DNA of 61,572 bases from Thermoplasmatales archaeon UBA447 (GTDB taxonomy: Archaea; Thermoplasmatota; Thermoplasmata; Thermoplasmatales; Thermoplasmataceae), in assembly GCA_002503205.1 (NCBI GenBank), contig DARE01000066.1, positions 1 to 61,572 on the forward strand. Direction: 5' to 3'. Positions 44,004 through 53,077 of the stretch are shown here, piece after piece (the stretch's first letter is position 1; each line of letters opens with the position of its first letter). Both the position numbers and the translations under genes were made by a program. The notes below the pieces were generated by a model. The model did no database searches. It was not told where the DNA came from and saw only the letters and a list, made by a program, of their open reading frames with translations.

Positions 44004-44442
44004 TCTTGTCAAATAGTTACAAGCCATTCAACTTAAATATTTCACATTCAAGGTTCGACTCAAGCTGATCATGGGTATTCATATATTGTTTTAACTGGTT
44101 GAAATGGGTTAAATGACTGCTTTTCTTAGTATGGAAATTCTTTTTTCATTTAGCCAAACGATAATTAAATATCCGAGCACTATTGTAGATTCTAAGACAG
44201 CTTAACTGTTTTTTCTCCGACACATGGTAGTTTTCTTATTTGTGCTGGGAACTATTCTCTCCTAAACTATATCATGTGTCAGCAGTTTTCATATATTTTC
44301 GCATAGAGTAATACTTTGCATGAGAAATGTTTGGGTAAATGGATGAATTATAGGGTTCACAAATTGAAATATATTCTGTAACTCCGACAAGTTTCTGCCA
44401 ATTTATACGAAATAATATTATCTCTGAATCCGATCATTATGC
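44004..44442. other. Gene-free AT-rich region between ABC ATPase and CBS genes
   Basis: About 440 nt without a gene. It carries an 8-nt inverted repeat, GACACATG (44219-44226) and CATGTGTC (44273-44280), enclosing 46 nt. A TATA-like element for the ATPase (minus strand ATTTAAG-like) lies near 44030. The right end holds the CBS promoter. A GTTCGA stretch near 44052 does not belong to a tRNA, as no stems fit. Confidence 0.55.
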
Positions 44443-44865
44443 ATGGTACTATATGCAAAAGACATAATGAAAGATTACAAACTCATGTTAAATGGCGATG
44501 TAACTGCCCTGGAAGCAGCCAAAATAATGAGCCAGGACCATACCGGATTTGTGATCGTGCAGAAGGACGGGAATCCCCATGGCATAGTTACAGAATGGGA
44601 TTTTATTAACAAAATCATAGCTCCTGGCAAGGATCCAGCGCAGGTAAGGTTGAATGACATAATGACAACTCCATTGCTTTCAGTTACACCTAAGACTCCA
44701 ACAGATCAGCTTACAGTGATGATGAGCAAGCAGGGAGTAAGAAGGGTTATTGTACTTGAAAATAACAAGCTGATTGGTGTTATCACTTCAAGAGATGTTC
44801 TGAGGATTTTTAAGGACTACATGGATAATCTCTCTGATGTAATTGCTAGATTCGGCAATTTCTAA
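44443..44865 (+). CDS. CBS-domain pair protein
   Basis: The 140-residue protein is made of two CBS repeats: first AKDIMKDYKLMLNGDVTALEA rhythm and GFVIVQKDGNPHGIVTEWDF (5-60), second LNDIMTTPLLSVTPKTPTDQL rhythm with GVRRVIVLENNKLIGVITSRD (70-130). CBS pairs bind adenine nucleotides such as AMP, ATP or SAM and control partners. No partner domain is fused. The downstream hydantoinase fragment is in the same reading frame, 30 nt on, but they are separated by a TAA. Confidence 0.88.
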   Translation: MVLYAKDIMKDYKLMLNGDVTALEAAKIMSQDHTGFVIVQKDGNPHGIVTEWDFINKIIAPGKDPAQVRLNDIMTTPLLSVTPKTPTDQLTVMMSKQGVRRVIVLENNKLIGVITSRDVLRIFKDYMDNLSDVIARFGNF

Positions 44866-44895
44866 ATTTATTTAGTAATTGTATCCATACATTCA

Positions 44896-45714
44896 GTGTT
44901 CACAGATTTTTCAGGCACTTCAGGGCAGGTTGAGTTACCATTGAACGCAGTCATTGGGGTGACTTACTCCGCCACCGCATTTGCAATACGGGCAAGCATG
45001 CGGGAAGATATTCCCACAAACGAAGGGTTCTATTCCGTTCTTGATGTTTTCGTTCCGAAGGGGTCTCTTCTAAATCCTGAAAAACCCTATCCAGTAGCAG
45101 GAGGAAATGTTGAGACCACACAAAGGATTGCTGACGTTACCCTGCATGCCCTTAGCAAATGCCTTCCGGGCAGAATCCCCTCAGCTTCTTCAGGAACAAT
45201 GTTCAATGTTATGATGGGTGGAAAAAGGGAAAATGTGGGATACTGGTCATATTATGAAACAATTGGCGGAGGCAATGGAGCCTCAAGGTCAAGAGATGGC
45301 CAATCGGGCATACACAGCAACATGACAAACACGCTAAACACCCCTATTGAAATAGCTGAGCGCGAATATCCATTCTTCTTCACCTCCTACTCCATAAGAA
45401 GGAATAGTGGAGGGAAAGGACTAAGAAAGGGAGGTGACGGGATCATCCGTTCATTTGTTGTAACGAGAGACTGCGAAATTTCAGTGATAGCGGACAGGTT
45501 CAGGAATAGGCCATACGCACTGGAATATGGAGAGCAAGGGAAGCCTGGTGCGATATTTATTAAAAGGGACAACAAGAAAAGAAGATATGGAAGCAAATTC
45601 AGCGAAATCCTGAAAAAGGGGGATGAGGTAATAATATTGACCCCTGGAGGTTCAGGTTATGGTGATAAAAAAATCGCAAGGGTACGTCGTGAAACCAGCA
45701 TCCATATCACCTGA
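44896..45714 (+). pseudogene. Hydantoinase B/oxoprolinase, C-terminal half only
   Basis: The 272 residues match the second half of HyuB-type proteins: FTDFSGTSGQVELPLNAVI, then PVAGGNVETTQRIADV, GGGNGASRSRDGQSGIHSNM and TPGGSGYGD at the end. Family members are about 510-570 residues, so the N-terminal half is missing; the region upstream encodes a CBS protein instead. HyuB with HyuA opens hydantoins or 5-oxoproline. No HyuA is present nearby. It may be a decaying remnant, or a retained half gene starting at GTG 44896; the clean open frame of 273 codons leaves both options open. Confidence 0.7.
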
Positions 45715-47017
45715 ATATTTCCAGAAATTTTTCTGTATGTCGGATCGAAAGAAGAAAGTTATCCACTGACACGCTTTCGTTAGGTGCATGTGCTCTGGAT
45801 TTATTGTCTCCGACACCAATTGCGCTGACAGCCTCCTTTATTCCAAGATTCCTTGTGAAAAGTGCCATTGGCTGAGTCCCAGGTGAATTGATCATCACTA
45901 TGGGCTCCTTTTTATAGACATTTTTTGCAGATTCAATCATGGCTCTGGAGATCATTGAGTTAACGGATGTTCTGACAGGATATTCAAGGCCAAGATGATT
46001 GATGGTTCCTTTAAACCCATTTTTCCTGAGGGCATCCATAAATGAATGGTATACTTTTTCCGGGTCCTGGTCAGGTACAAGCCTGAAATCAACCTTTGCG
46101 GAAGCCTTTCTGGGAGTAACTGTTTTCGAGCCCTCTCCTGCATATCCGGAATATATCCCATCAATATTGAAAGTTGGGCTGCAGAAAAGAGACCTGACCA
46201 GTGAGTCCCTTCCCTCATGTTTGAGATACTTGAGGCCAAATGACTCTTTGAATGTCTCCTCATGAAACGGGTAATCCTCAAGCAATCTTTCCTCCTCAGG
46301 CGAAAGTGGCTTTATGCTTTCGTAGAATCCCGGTAAGAGAACACTATCCTTTTCATATAGTGCCGATAGGTGCTTTACTAGATTCCATGCTGCATTGGGG
46401 GCTATGGAGGCAAATGATGAATGCATGTCCGAATCTGCTATTTCTTCCTCCAGCTGGGCATATACCAATCCCTTAACTCCAAGTGAAACAATGGGCCTAC
46501 CATCCTCACCCAGAGTACTCCCCTCCATTATCACAGCATCTGAAGAGAGCAATTCTCTGTTTCTGTTTACAAATTTCTCCAGCGATGGGTTTCCAATCTC
46601 CTCTTCCCCTTCATAAATTATCTTAAGGTTGACGTTGATCTTTCCACTTTTAATGGCATTAATCATTCCAAAAAGCCTTGCCACAAGGGTTCCCTTATTG
46701 TCAGAGGCCCCCCTGGCATATATCCTACCATCTCTGATTTCAGCCGAAAATGGATCTGAGTTCCATTCATCAACTGGATCAACCGGTTGCACATCATAGT
46801 GGTTATACACAAGAAGTGTCCTCTTCTTTCCAAGATTGAGGTTTCCCGAGACAACAGGGTGGCCATCTGTTTCCAGCACATCTGCGCTGAATCCATTCGA
46901 TATCAGAAGATCTCGAAGAAAATGGGCAGTTTCTCTTATTTCTCTATGCTCAGCAGATATTGTGCGGAACCTTAACAGTTCTCTATAGGTTTCTACGAAT
47001 CTCTCATTTTGTGTCAA
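45707..47017 (-). CDS. M20 family metallopeptidase (dipeptidase type)
   Basis: The 436-residue protein is of the CNDP/DapE-like M20 group. Metal and catalytic motifs are VYNHYDVQP (about 79), ARGASDNKGTLVA with bridging Asp (about 106), EGEEEIGNP (about 141; general-base Glu and metal Glu) and MEGSTLG. It should cleave dipeptides or acyl-amino acids. Its start overlaps the amidohydrolase stop by 4 nt, so both are in one operon. Confidence 0.9.
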   Translation of the reverse strand: MTQNERFVETYRELLRFRTISAEHREIRETAHFLRDLLISNGFSADVLETDGHPVVSGNLNLGKKRTLLVYNHYDVQPVDPVDEWNSDPFSAEIRDGRIYARGASDNKGTLVARLFGMINAIKSGKINVNLKIIYEGEEEIGNPSLEKFVNRNRELLSSDAVIMEGSTLGEDGRPIVSLGVKGLVYAQLEEEIADSDMHSSFASIAPNAAWNLVKHLSALYEKDSVLLPGFYESIKPLSPEEERLLEDYPFHEETFKESFGLKYLKHEGRDSLVRSLFCSPTFNIDGIYSGYAGEGSKTVTPRKASAKVDFRLVPDQDPEKVYHSFMDALRKNGFKGTINHLGLEYPVRTSVNSMISRAMIESAKNVYKKEPIVMINSPGTQPMALFTRNLGIKEAVSAIGVGDNKSRAHAPNESVSVDNFLLSIRHTEKFLEIFR

Positions 47018-48219
47018 TTCAAAATCACCTCTTTTCCAGATTTGAAAACATGACTGACATTTAGTACCTCATGAATGTCTTCTGCCGGATTTCCAGCAAA
47101 AGATACGAAATCAGCTGGGTAACCAGGAGCAATAATACCGGCTCTGTGGCCAAGTTTTGCGAAATTGCCGGTAGCAGCTCGAAGGGCCTCTATGTTGGAA
47201 AGTTTGCCAACCTGAGTCAGGAGGATCAACTCCATTGCATTTTTGCCAATATCTATATCCCTGCCTGTGAGAAATCCAAGATCAGTACCGGCTAGAATGT
47301 TTATCCCTATCCTGTTGGCAGTTGGTAAGACTTTAGATATATTCTGATGAAGTGATTCATTTTTTTCCAAACCCCATGAGCTAACTCCAAGTTCCTTCCC
47401 GTATTTAGTAATGAGTGTTTGAATTGACAATGTTGGCGTTAGTGATACACCTCTTTCTGACATGAGATTCAGTGTATCCTCAGTTAGCATTGTGCCATGT
47501 TCAAGAGTTCTAACACCACCTAATACGGCGTTTCTTGCCCCAACGTTACCATGCGCATGTGCAGCCACATAGGTTCCAGCCTTCTGTGCCTCTTTCACTA
47601 TGGATTGTATCTCATCCACTGTGAACTGTTCCTGCATGGGTCCATCCCTGTGCGAGAGCACTCCTCCAGTCGAAAATATCTTTATGAAGTCAGAACCTCT
47701 TCGCAAAACAGTTCTTGCACCTTTTATGCAGGAGTCTATACCATCGCATATTTCTGTCAGTTTCATCTGTTTGTAGATGTCAATCGGGATTGTGTGCGAA
47801 AACTCTCCATGTCCAAACGTCTGGCTCAATGTGGTACCAGCTGCAAAGATTGTCGGACCAGGTATTATATTATTTTTAACAGCTTCCCTCAGAAAGACAG
47901 AATTTGTGTTTCCGCAATCCCTGACAGAAGTAAATCCTGCCTTTAGAAGTGATTTTAGCCATGGGATGGCGTTCAGCATTAACTCCTCTGGATGCTTTGA
48001 AAATATCTCATTAAGAAGATTCCCAGAAGAAGCACCGGAAAGGTGAATGTGAGCGTCAATCATTCCAGGCATGAGAAACTCATCTCCTAGATCAATGAGG
48101 TTATCCCCGTTAAGGTTGTTTCCTACTTTACTTATTATTCCATCTCTTATTTCTATCTGATTAGCCTCTAGAATATTTTTTCCATCAAAGATAACTTTGG
48201 CTTTCAAAATAGTTTTCAT
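47014..48219 (-). CDS. Amidohydrolase (Xaa-Pro dipeptidase/imidazolonepropionase-like)
   Basis: The 401-residue metal-dependent hydrolase shows the DAHIHLSG metal pair (about 62), the carbamylatable lysine in FIKIFSTGG (about 185), HAHG (about 225), RTLEHGT (about 243) and GTDLGF (about 317). Members with this pattern include metal-dependent prolidases and other cyclic-amide hydrolases. Its operon with the M20 peptidase suggests action on peptides or acyl-amino acids. The ATG at 48219 (MKTILKAKVIFDG) fits the family start better than 48234. Confidence 0.85.
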   Translation of the reverse strand: MKTILKAKVIFDGKNILEANQIEIRDGIISKVGNNLNGDNLIDLGDEFLMPGMIDAHIHLSGASSGNLLNEIFSKHPEELMLNAIPWLKSLLKAGFTSVRDCGNTNSVFLREAVKNNIIPGPTIFAAGTTLSQTFGHGEFSHTIPIDIYKQMKLTEICDGIDSCIKGARTVLRRGSDFIKIFSTGGVLSHRDGPMQEQFTVDEIQSIVKEAQKAGTYVAAHAHGNVGARNAVLGGVRTLEHGTMLTEDTLNLMSERGVSLTPTLSIQTLITKYGKELGVSSWGLEKNESLHQNISKVLPTANRIGINILAGTDLGFLTGRDIDIGKNAMELILLTQVGKLSNIEALRAATGNFAKLGHRAGIIAPGYPADFVSFAGNPAEDIHEVLNVSHVFKSGKEVILN

Positions 48220-48234
48220 GAACTCAAAAAACAT

Positions 48235-48820
48235 TACATTACTATAAATTTTATTAATCCTAATTTCAATAAATTAATGGGAATCTTAGAAGGAATACAC
48301 TGTTTAGGATTAGAAAAATGGAGGAAAAGAGATGGATTTAGTTAGCAAGTAATTTAATCATTTGCCATTCTTAATGGTATTCCGGGACATTGTTCCGGGT
48401 CACTATCTTTTTGATTGAAATACTTACGGGATTTCAACTTAGTTTGATGGGTTCGATATTATCCTCATACTACCAACAATTCCGACCTCTTTGGCGCTTA
48501 AAATATATTAAACGTGCGGAAATCGATATACGACTTACTGACTTGATAATGTCCACCACGGTTTAATGATTTTCATGGTTAAGCGAAACCTTTAATTTTG
48601 GAATTAAAATAAAGTTTCAACTGGATTTTATATCTGTTATAACGATAGTATTTCAGCGTTAGGAAATAGTAGATAAATTACAAATTGAAGCTTTCTTACA
48701 GAATAGAAAATAGATGCTCTTTTGAAAGCGATAGTCATAGGTCAACATATTTTACTAAAATAATCCAAATTCTGCTTAAGTATTCATAATATTAGTGTTT
48801 TGTCCTGCCATGTCAATTAA
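48235..48820. other. Gene-free region between amidohydrolase and MFS genes
   Basis: Nearly 600 nt with no supported gene. It contains two TTCCGGG copies close together (about 48380-48399) and a short frame from an ATG near 48448 of about 35 codons that I could not relate to any family. It is AT-rich like the other accessory gaps and may hold worn remnants of transferred DNA. No RNA gene was recognised. Confidence 0.5.
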
Positions 48821-48828
48821 TTTATATA
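48821..48828 (+). promoter_or_regulatory. TATA-like box of the MFS gene
   Basis: TTTATATA lies about 36 nt before the ATG at 48864, which predicts a short leader carrying the strong Shine-Dalgarno site that follows. Confidence 0.5.
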
Positions 48829-48851
48829 CAATGAGTGAGATTACCTAGCAT

Positions 48852-48860
48852 GGAGGAGGT
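48852..48860 (+). promoter_or_regulatory. Strong Shine-Dalgarno site of the MFS gene
   Basis: GGAGGAGGT ends 3 nt before the ATG at 48864 and is unusually complete for this window, where most first genes look leaderless. It settles the start codon. Confidence 0.7.
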
Positions 48861-48863
48861 AAT

Positions 48864-50081
48864 ATGTCTCAAACGGTAATAGAGGAAGCCAGAAGCCTGA
48901 AAAAGCTGATTATGCTGGCTGCTGTAGTGGCTGTTGGAATGTTCTTAGTGGGTTTTGACTCTGATTTGTTTCTGTTTGGAGGCACTTTTATTCTAAAGAT
49001 AATACATGTGAATCCGATTTTGCTGGGAATAACTGCTACCGGCTTTTCTGCTGGAATTGCAATTTTCAGCGTGATTGGGGGGTTTATTTTCGACAAGATA
49101 TCTGCCAGAAACGGAATAATAATTTCCCTGGGAATAATTTCAGTATTTTCAGCATTAACCGGCTTTGTTACAAACGAATATGAACTTGTAGTTTACAGGT
49201 TCCTCGTTGGGTTTGGTGTTGGAATGATTCAGCCTGAAATATCTGCTTTCTTGGGTGATATGAGGCCAAAAGAGCGCGCGACACTTATTGCCAGTGCAGG
49301 GGTAATGTTCAACCTTGGGCTTGCGATTGCTCCATTGGTATTTGCCAACTATTCTTCACTGAAGACGTTTGACATACCCTTCGTTATAGCTGGAATAACT
49401 GGATTGATTCTCATTGTGCTGACCATTTTAATAGTTCCAGCCACGTATAAAATTCAGGAAAAACCCAAGAAAGGCATTCTTGGCAACATGAACCGTTCCC
49501 TAATACTGGCATCCCTTTCATACTTTTTCTTTGGAATCGCATTTTTCGCGTACGAATCGTATTTTACACCTTACATGATAAGCAGTGGAATCAAGGAATC
49601 AACTGCTGCTGTTATCTTTTCACTATTCGGTTTTGCCGGAATAGCATTTGCATATCCAGGAGCAATTGTAGGGGACAGATTCATGAACAGGAAATATGTG
49701 ACACAGATCGGTGCAGCATCAATCCTAATTGCAACGGTAGTAATGTTTGGAATAATTTTGACTCCTTTTATTGCGATAATTGCTGTGGTACTATTTGGAG
49801 GCGGATATGCCGTATATGGTAATATACAGGCTTTCAGCCAGGAAAGTGTTGAGGATCAGTGGGTAGGGACGGCCGTGGGCTTCCTATTTTTAATATTTAA
49901 TATAGGAGCTATGATAGGTGGGCCATTAATGGGCAGCCTTATCCCATCGCATGGGTATGTCGTGGCAGGGGTGTTCGCTTTGATAATTCCAATGGTGGCA
50001 AGCCTATTGCTAATGAGTCTTGCCCCAAAGGTACGCAAGAGGTCAGATATTGCACAGGCTTCAGTATCGGCTGGGAGGTAA
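48864..50081 (+). CDS. Major facilitator superfamily transporter
   Basis: The 405-residue protein has about 12 membrane helices and MFS loop motifs: GGFIFDKISARNG between helices 2 and 3 (motif A-like) and YRFLVGFGVGMIQPEISAFLGD in helix 4-5. It resembles sugar/acid or aromatic-acid proton symporters of archaea. The start is fixed by the strong Shine-Dalgarno site. The M20 peptidase gene follows after 6 nt, so it likely imports that enzyme's substrate, perhaps an acylated amino acid or a small peptide. Confidence 0.88.
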   Translation: MSQTVIEEARSLKKLIMLAAVVAVGMFLVGFDSDLFLFGGTFILKIIHVNPILLGITATGFSAGIAIFSVIGGFIFDKISARNGIIISLGIISVFSALTGFVTNEYELVVYRFLVGFGVGMIQPEISAFLGDMRPKERATLIASAGVMFNLGLAIAPLVFANYSSLKTFDIPFVIAGITGLILIVLTILIVPATYKIQEKPKKGILGNMNRSLILASLSYFFFGIAFFAYESYFTPYMISSGIKESTAAVIFSLFGFAGIAFAYPGAIVGDRFMNRKYVTQIGAASILIATVVMFGIILTPFIAIIAVVLFGGGYAVYGNIQAFSQESVEDQWVGTAVGFLFLIFNIGAMIGGPLMGSLIPSHGYVVAGVFALIIPMVASLLLMSLAPKVRKRSDIAQASVSAGR

Positions 50082-50087
50082 AACTGA

Positions 50088-51263
50088 ATGGTTCTGGATT
50101 ATGAGGAAGCGTCAAAAATAACTAAGAGGCTGGTTCCACTACCTGAATCTGTCTCAAATCTTGCGGATGAAATAATCAATCTTTCAAATTTTATCCATTC
50201 AAACCCTGAACTTGGAAGTGAGGAATTCCTTAGTGTGAAGTATTTTTTGAATCTCCTTAAAAAGCTTAATGTGAATATTGAGGAGAATTATCTTGGCATG
50301 GAAACCTCTTTCAGGGCAAGTTTTGGAAAGGGAAAACCTAAGATAGCTATTCTTGCAGAGTATGATGCGCTTCCAATCGGGCATGCCTGTGGCCATAACA
50401 TTATTGGGGCATGGGCTTATGGCGTTTTCACTTCTCTGATAGGTGAAGCAAAGAAGGGTTCAATATATCTAATTGGAACTCCAGCTGAGGAGGGTAGGGG
50501 CAAATTTGCATCAAGCAAAGTGAGAATAGCACCTGAGCTCGTCAAAGAAGGATTTGATGCTGTATTCACTGTTCATCCTGGAGGTGAGTGGGAGGTTGGT
50601 GGGCACCTTCTCGGAACAGTAAGATATTCATTTGTCTTCAAAGGGAAAAATGCTCATGCAGCCGCCTCTCCTGAAAAGGGGATTAACGCCCTGGATGCTG
50701 CAGTTTCTTTTTGCACAAATTTCAGGATGCTTCACGGAATGCCGGGTCGTCATCACCATGTGGTGCTTAGTGCCATAATAAAGGATGGAGGAACAGCACC
50801 AAACATTATACCAGGAAGAGCAGAAGTATGGGCCGACGCCCGCTCTGAGGATGAAAAATTCCTCTCGGAAATTGAAGAAAAAATCATAAGAATAGCAAAG
50901 ACCGCCGCGGAGATGCATAATTGTGGACTTGAATATTCTCAGCTAATTCCTAGGCTGAGCCCTAGAAAGCCGGATCAATATCTTGACAAAATTTACTATA
51001 ATAACGGAGTTAAGTATCTCGGAGATAATCTGAAACCACCAGATATTGCGTACAGATCAATGCCAAGAGCCTCCTCTGATGTTGGGAATATCTCCCAACT
51101 TATCCCCACAGTACATCTCGGGATTAAGATAGGTCCTTTAGGTTTGCCCGGGCATTCAGAAGAAATGAAATATTTTGCCTCTGCGGAAGAATCCAAGCAG
51201 GCTTTACTCACTTCTGTGGCGATAGGCCATGATTCAATTCTCGATTACATTGAGAATTACTGA
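50088..51263 (+). CDS. M20 amidohydrolase (AbgB-like)
   Basis: The 391-residue metalloenzyme is of the M20D group that hydrolyses N-acyl amino acids or aminobenzoyl-glutamate. Motifs are FIHSNPELGSEEF near the N-terminus, GHACGHNIIG (about 100; metal His), GTPAEEGRG (about 128; catalytic Glu), FTVHPGGEW and KGKNAHAAASPEKGINALDA (about 190). It is paired with the MFS gene in one operon. Substrate is unknown. Confidence 0.88.
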   Translation: MVLDYEEASKITKRLVPLPESVSNLADEIINLSNFIHSNPELGSEEFLSVKYFLNLLKKLNVNIEENYLGMETSFRASFGKGKPKIAILAEYDALPIGHACGHNIIGAWAYGVFTSLIGEAKKGSIYLIGTPAEEGRGKFASSKVRIAPELVKEGFDAVFTVHPGGEWEVGGHLLGTVRYSFVFKGKNAHAAASPEKGINALDAAVSFCTNFRMLHGMPGRHHHVVLSAIIKDGGTAPNIIPGRAEVWADARSEDEKFLSEIEEKIIRIAKTAAEMHNCGLEYSQLIPRLSPRKPDQYLDKIYYNNGVKYLGDNLKPPDIAYRSMPRASSDVGNISQLIPTVHLGIKIGPLGLPGHSEEMKYFASAEESKQALLTSVAIGHDSILDYIENY

Positions 51264-51299
51264 CTCGTTCTGAATAACTCTAAAATTTATTGCTTGGAT

Positions 51300-51364
51300 A
51301 ACTCACATTTTTCGTACAATTCATTTTATATTTATCACAGTAGTCGAAGAAGAAAATGTGAGTT
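51300..51364. repeat. 12-nt perfect inverted repeat between convergent genes
   Basis: AACTCACATTTT (51300-51311) and AAAATGTGAGTT (51353-51364) are exact reverse complements separated by 41 nt. They lie between two convergent M20 genes. As RNA they would form a hairpin with a long loop, and the T-run after the left arm might end transcription. A tiny mobile element with terminal repeats is another reading, but there is no obvious target duplication. Confidence 0.5.
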
Positions 51365-51433
51365 GTAAGTATGGTATCCTAAATTGATTATGCCGCTATT
51401 TGTATAAGTCTGAAAAAGTAATCTGACATCATA

Positions 51434-52582
51434 TCAAATCAAGAGGCGTTTAGATATTGCATTAAGAACTTCAACTCCTGGTCCAAGGGCTTCCTCATCT
51501 ATGTCGAATTCAGGGCTGTGGTTCGAAGCAATGATTCCCTTATCCCTGTTTGAAGTTCCAAGTCTATAGAATGCTCCCTTTTTCTTTTGCAGATAATAGC
51601 CAAAGTCTTCTCCACCAAGCATCTGTCCAGTTTCAATGACTTTCTTTTCTCCTATTATTTTAACGGCCTCATCATGGACGATGCCTGTTATTTCCAAGTC
51701 ATTCTTCATTACCGGGTAGCCATATTCAAATTTATATTCGTACGAAATTCCAAGAAACGATTTCAGCCCTTCAAGAAGTGATTTTATTTTAGCTTCGGCA
51801 CTTTTTCTATCTTCTTCTGTGACAGTCCTGACGGTTCCGGAAAGCTGAACATTGTCAGCAAGCACATTATGTCTGTATCCTCCATTGATGGTGCCCACCG
51901 TAATAGCCGCAGGGGATGTTTGAGGTAGAATTCTAGCTCTTACGGCCTGAAGAGATGTTACAAAGAGGGAAGCAGCGTAAATGGCGTCTATTCCCCCCTC
52001 TGGTCTGGAGCCATGTCCCCCCTTCCCCTGTATCGTTACGAAAAAAGTATCAGAATTTGCAGAAACTGGCCCTGATCTGTAACCAATATACCCAGCAGGC
52101 AGCTGGCTATCGACGTGTTGGCCTATAACATAATCAACACCATCAAGAAGCCCCTCCTCTATCATCCTGACAGCCCCACCTGGTGGTGCTTCTTCCGCGG
52201 GTTGAAAGAATACTCTGATTCTTCCGTTGAAATTTTTACCTTCAGAAACTAGAAGTTTGGAAAGGCCAAGCACCATTGCAGTGTGTGCATCGTGGCCACA
52301 TGCATGCATGACACCTTCATTTTTTGACCTGTATGTCTTACTGTTGTTTTCAGTAACTGGAAGAGCATCTATATCTGCCCTAACTCCTATGGTTTTACCA
52401 TTGTTTTTTCCAATAATATCAGCGTAAACGCCTGTACCTGCTATCTTAACAGGATTTAGACCCATTGACTTTAGTTCGGAAAGAATTTTTTCCTGAGTCT
52501 TAAATTCTTTGAACGAAAGCTCGGGGTTTTCATGGAAATATCTTCGCATTTCTATAGTGTAGTCTACTATAGCTCTATCCAT
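51434..52582 (-). CDS. M20D aminoacylase/carboxypeptidase
   Basis: The 382-residue protein is like hippurate hydrolase and IAA-amino acid hydrolase. It shows YFHENPELSFKEFKTQ at the N-terminus, GVRADIDALPV (about 70; metal Asp), MHACGHDAHTAMVLG (about 92), FQPAEEAPPGGA (about 126; general base), QHVDSQLPAGY and GGEDFGYYL with H ligand region near the C-terminus. Residues are complete. It starts its own transcription unit from an AT-rich region and converges on the other M20D gene. Confidence 0.92.
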   Translation of the reverse strand: MDRAIVDYTIEMRRYFHENPELSFKEFKTQEKILSELKSMGLNPVKIAGTGVYADIIGKNNGKTIGVRADIDALPVTENNSKTYRSKNEGVMHACGHDAHTAMVLGLSKLLVSEGKNFNGRIRVFFQPAEEAPPGGAVRMIEEGLLDGVDYVIGQHVDSQLPAGYIGYRSGPVSANSDTFFVTIQGKGGHGSRPEGGIDAIYAASLFVTSLQAVRARILPQTSPAAITVGTINGGYRHNVLADNVQLSGTVRTVTEEDRKSAEAKIKSLLEGLKSFLGISYEYKFEYGYPVMKNDLEITGIVHDEAVKIIGEKKVIETGQMLGGEDFGYYLQKKKGAFYRLGTSNRDKGIIASNHSPEFDIDEEALGPGVEVLNAISKRLLI

Positions 52583-53077
52583 GATATTCTATAACATGAA
52601 ATACTATAATACTTTAACAGTGAATTGGTTGTGCATTTCCTTTATTGTTCTCTTGTTAAATCAGCATAATCAGGATATATGTACTGAAATAGACCCAATA
52701 TAGGACTAAATAAGAGAGTTTTTTTGAATTAAAATTTCAGAATATGCCTCTGTAAAATGAGTCCTTCATTTCTGATATATCTCCGCTATATTCCTACTGA
52801 CCGGGGCTATGAATTACCTAGTTAAATATCTACTATATTGATTTAAATTATTATTGAAGATAGAATCCAGTGAAAATTGTATTAATAAGTCATTTTAAAT
52901 TATGATGGCATCCTATGGTGGTCGATCTTAAATAGGCTAAATATGTTCTATTTTGCATTTACCCTACAATATGCTCATCTGGTTAATTCATGGACTAGGA
53001 GCTGGTACCTTCTATATAAACCTCTTAGGCATGGAAATTTGTGCCTCGATCAGTCTTTTCGAAAAGAATGAGAGATT
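52583..53077. other. Gene-free AT-rich region
   Basis: About 495 nt lacking a supported gene. It holds the minus-strand promoter of the M20D gene (TATTATAG-like element near 52600) and a CTGAAAT/ATTTCAG pair (52684-52690, 52734-52740). A plus-strand frame from about 52953 begins with a hydrophobic stretch but soon runs antisense through the exonuclease gene, so it is not called as a gene. Confidence 0.55.

Noticed and set aside
44028..44090. GTTCGA-containing stretch resembling a tRNA T-loop
   Set aside because: No acceptor, D or anticodon stems can be drawn around it.
44219..44280. 8-nt inverted repeat GACACATG/CATGTGTC
   Set aside because: Short, widely spaced and in AT-rich DNA, so it may be chance; noted in the intergenic entry only.
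48448..48560. Frame of about 35 codons in the gap before the MFS gene
   Set aside because: Too short, no start signals, no recognisable similarity; treated as intergenic.
48831..48879. Two tiny upstream frames (ATG at 48831, ATG at 48850) before and across the MFS start
   Set aside because: They are only 5 and 9 codons, and the second arises from the Shine-Dalgarno sequence itself; a leader-peptide role has no support.
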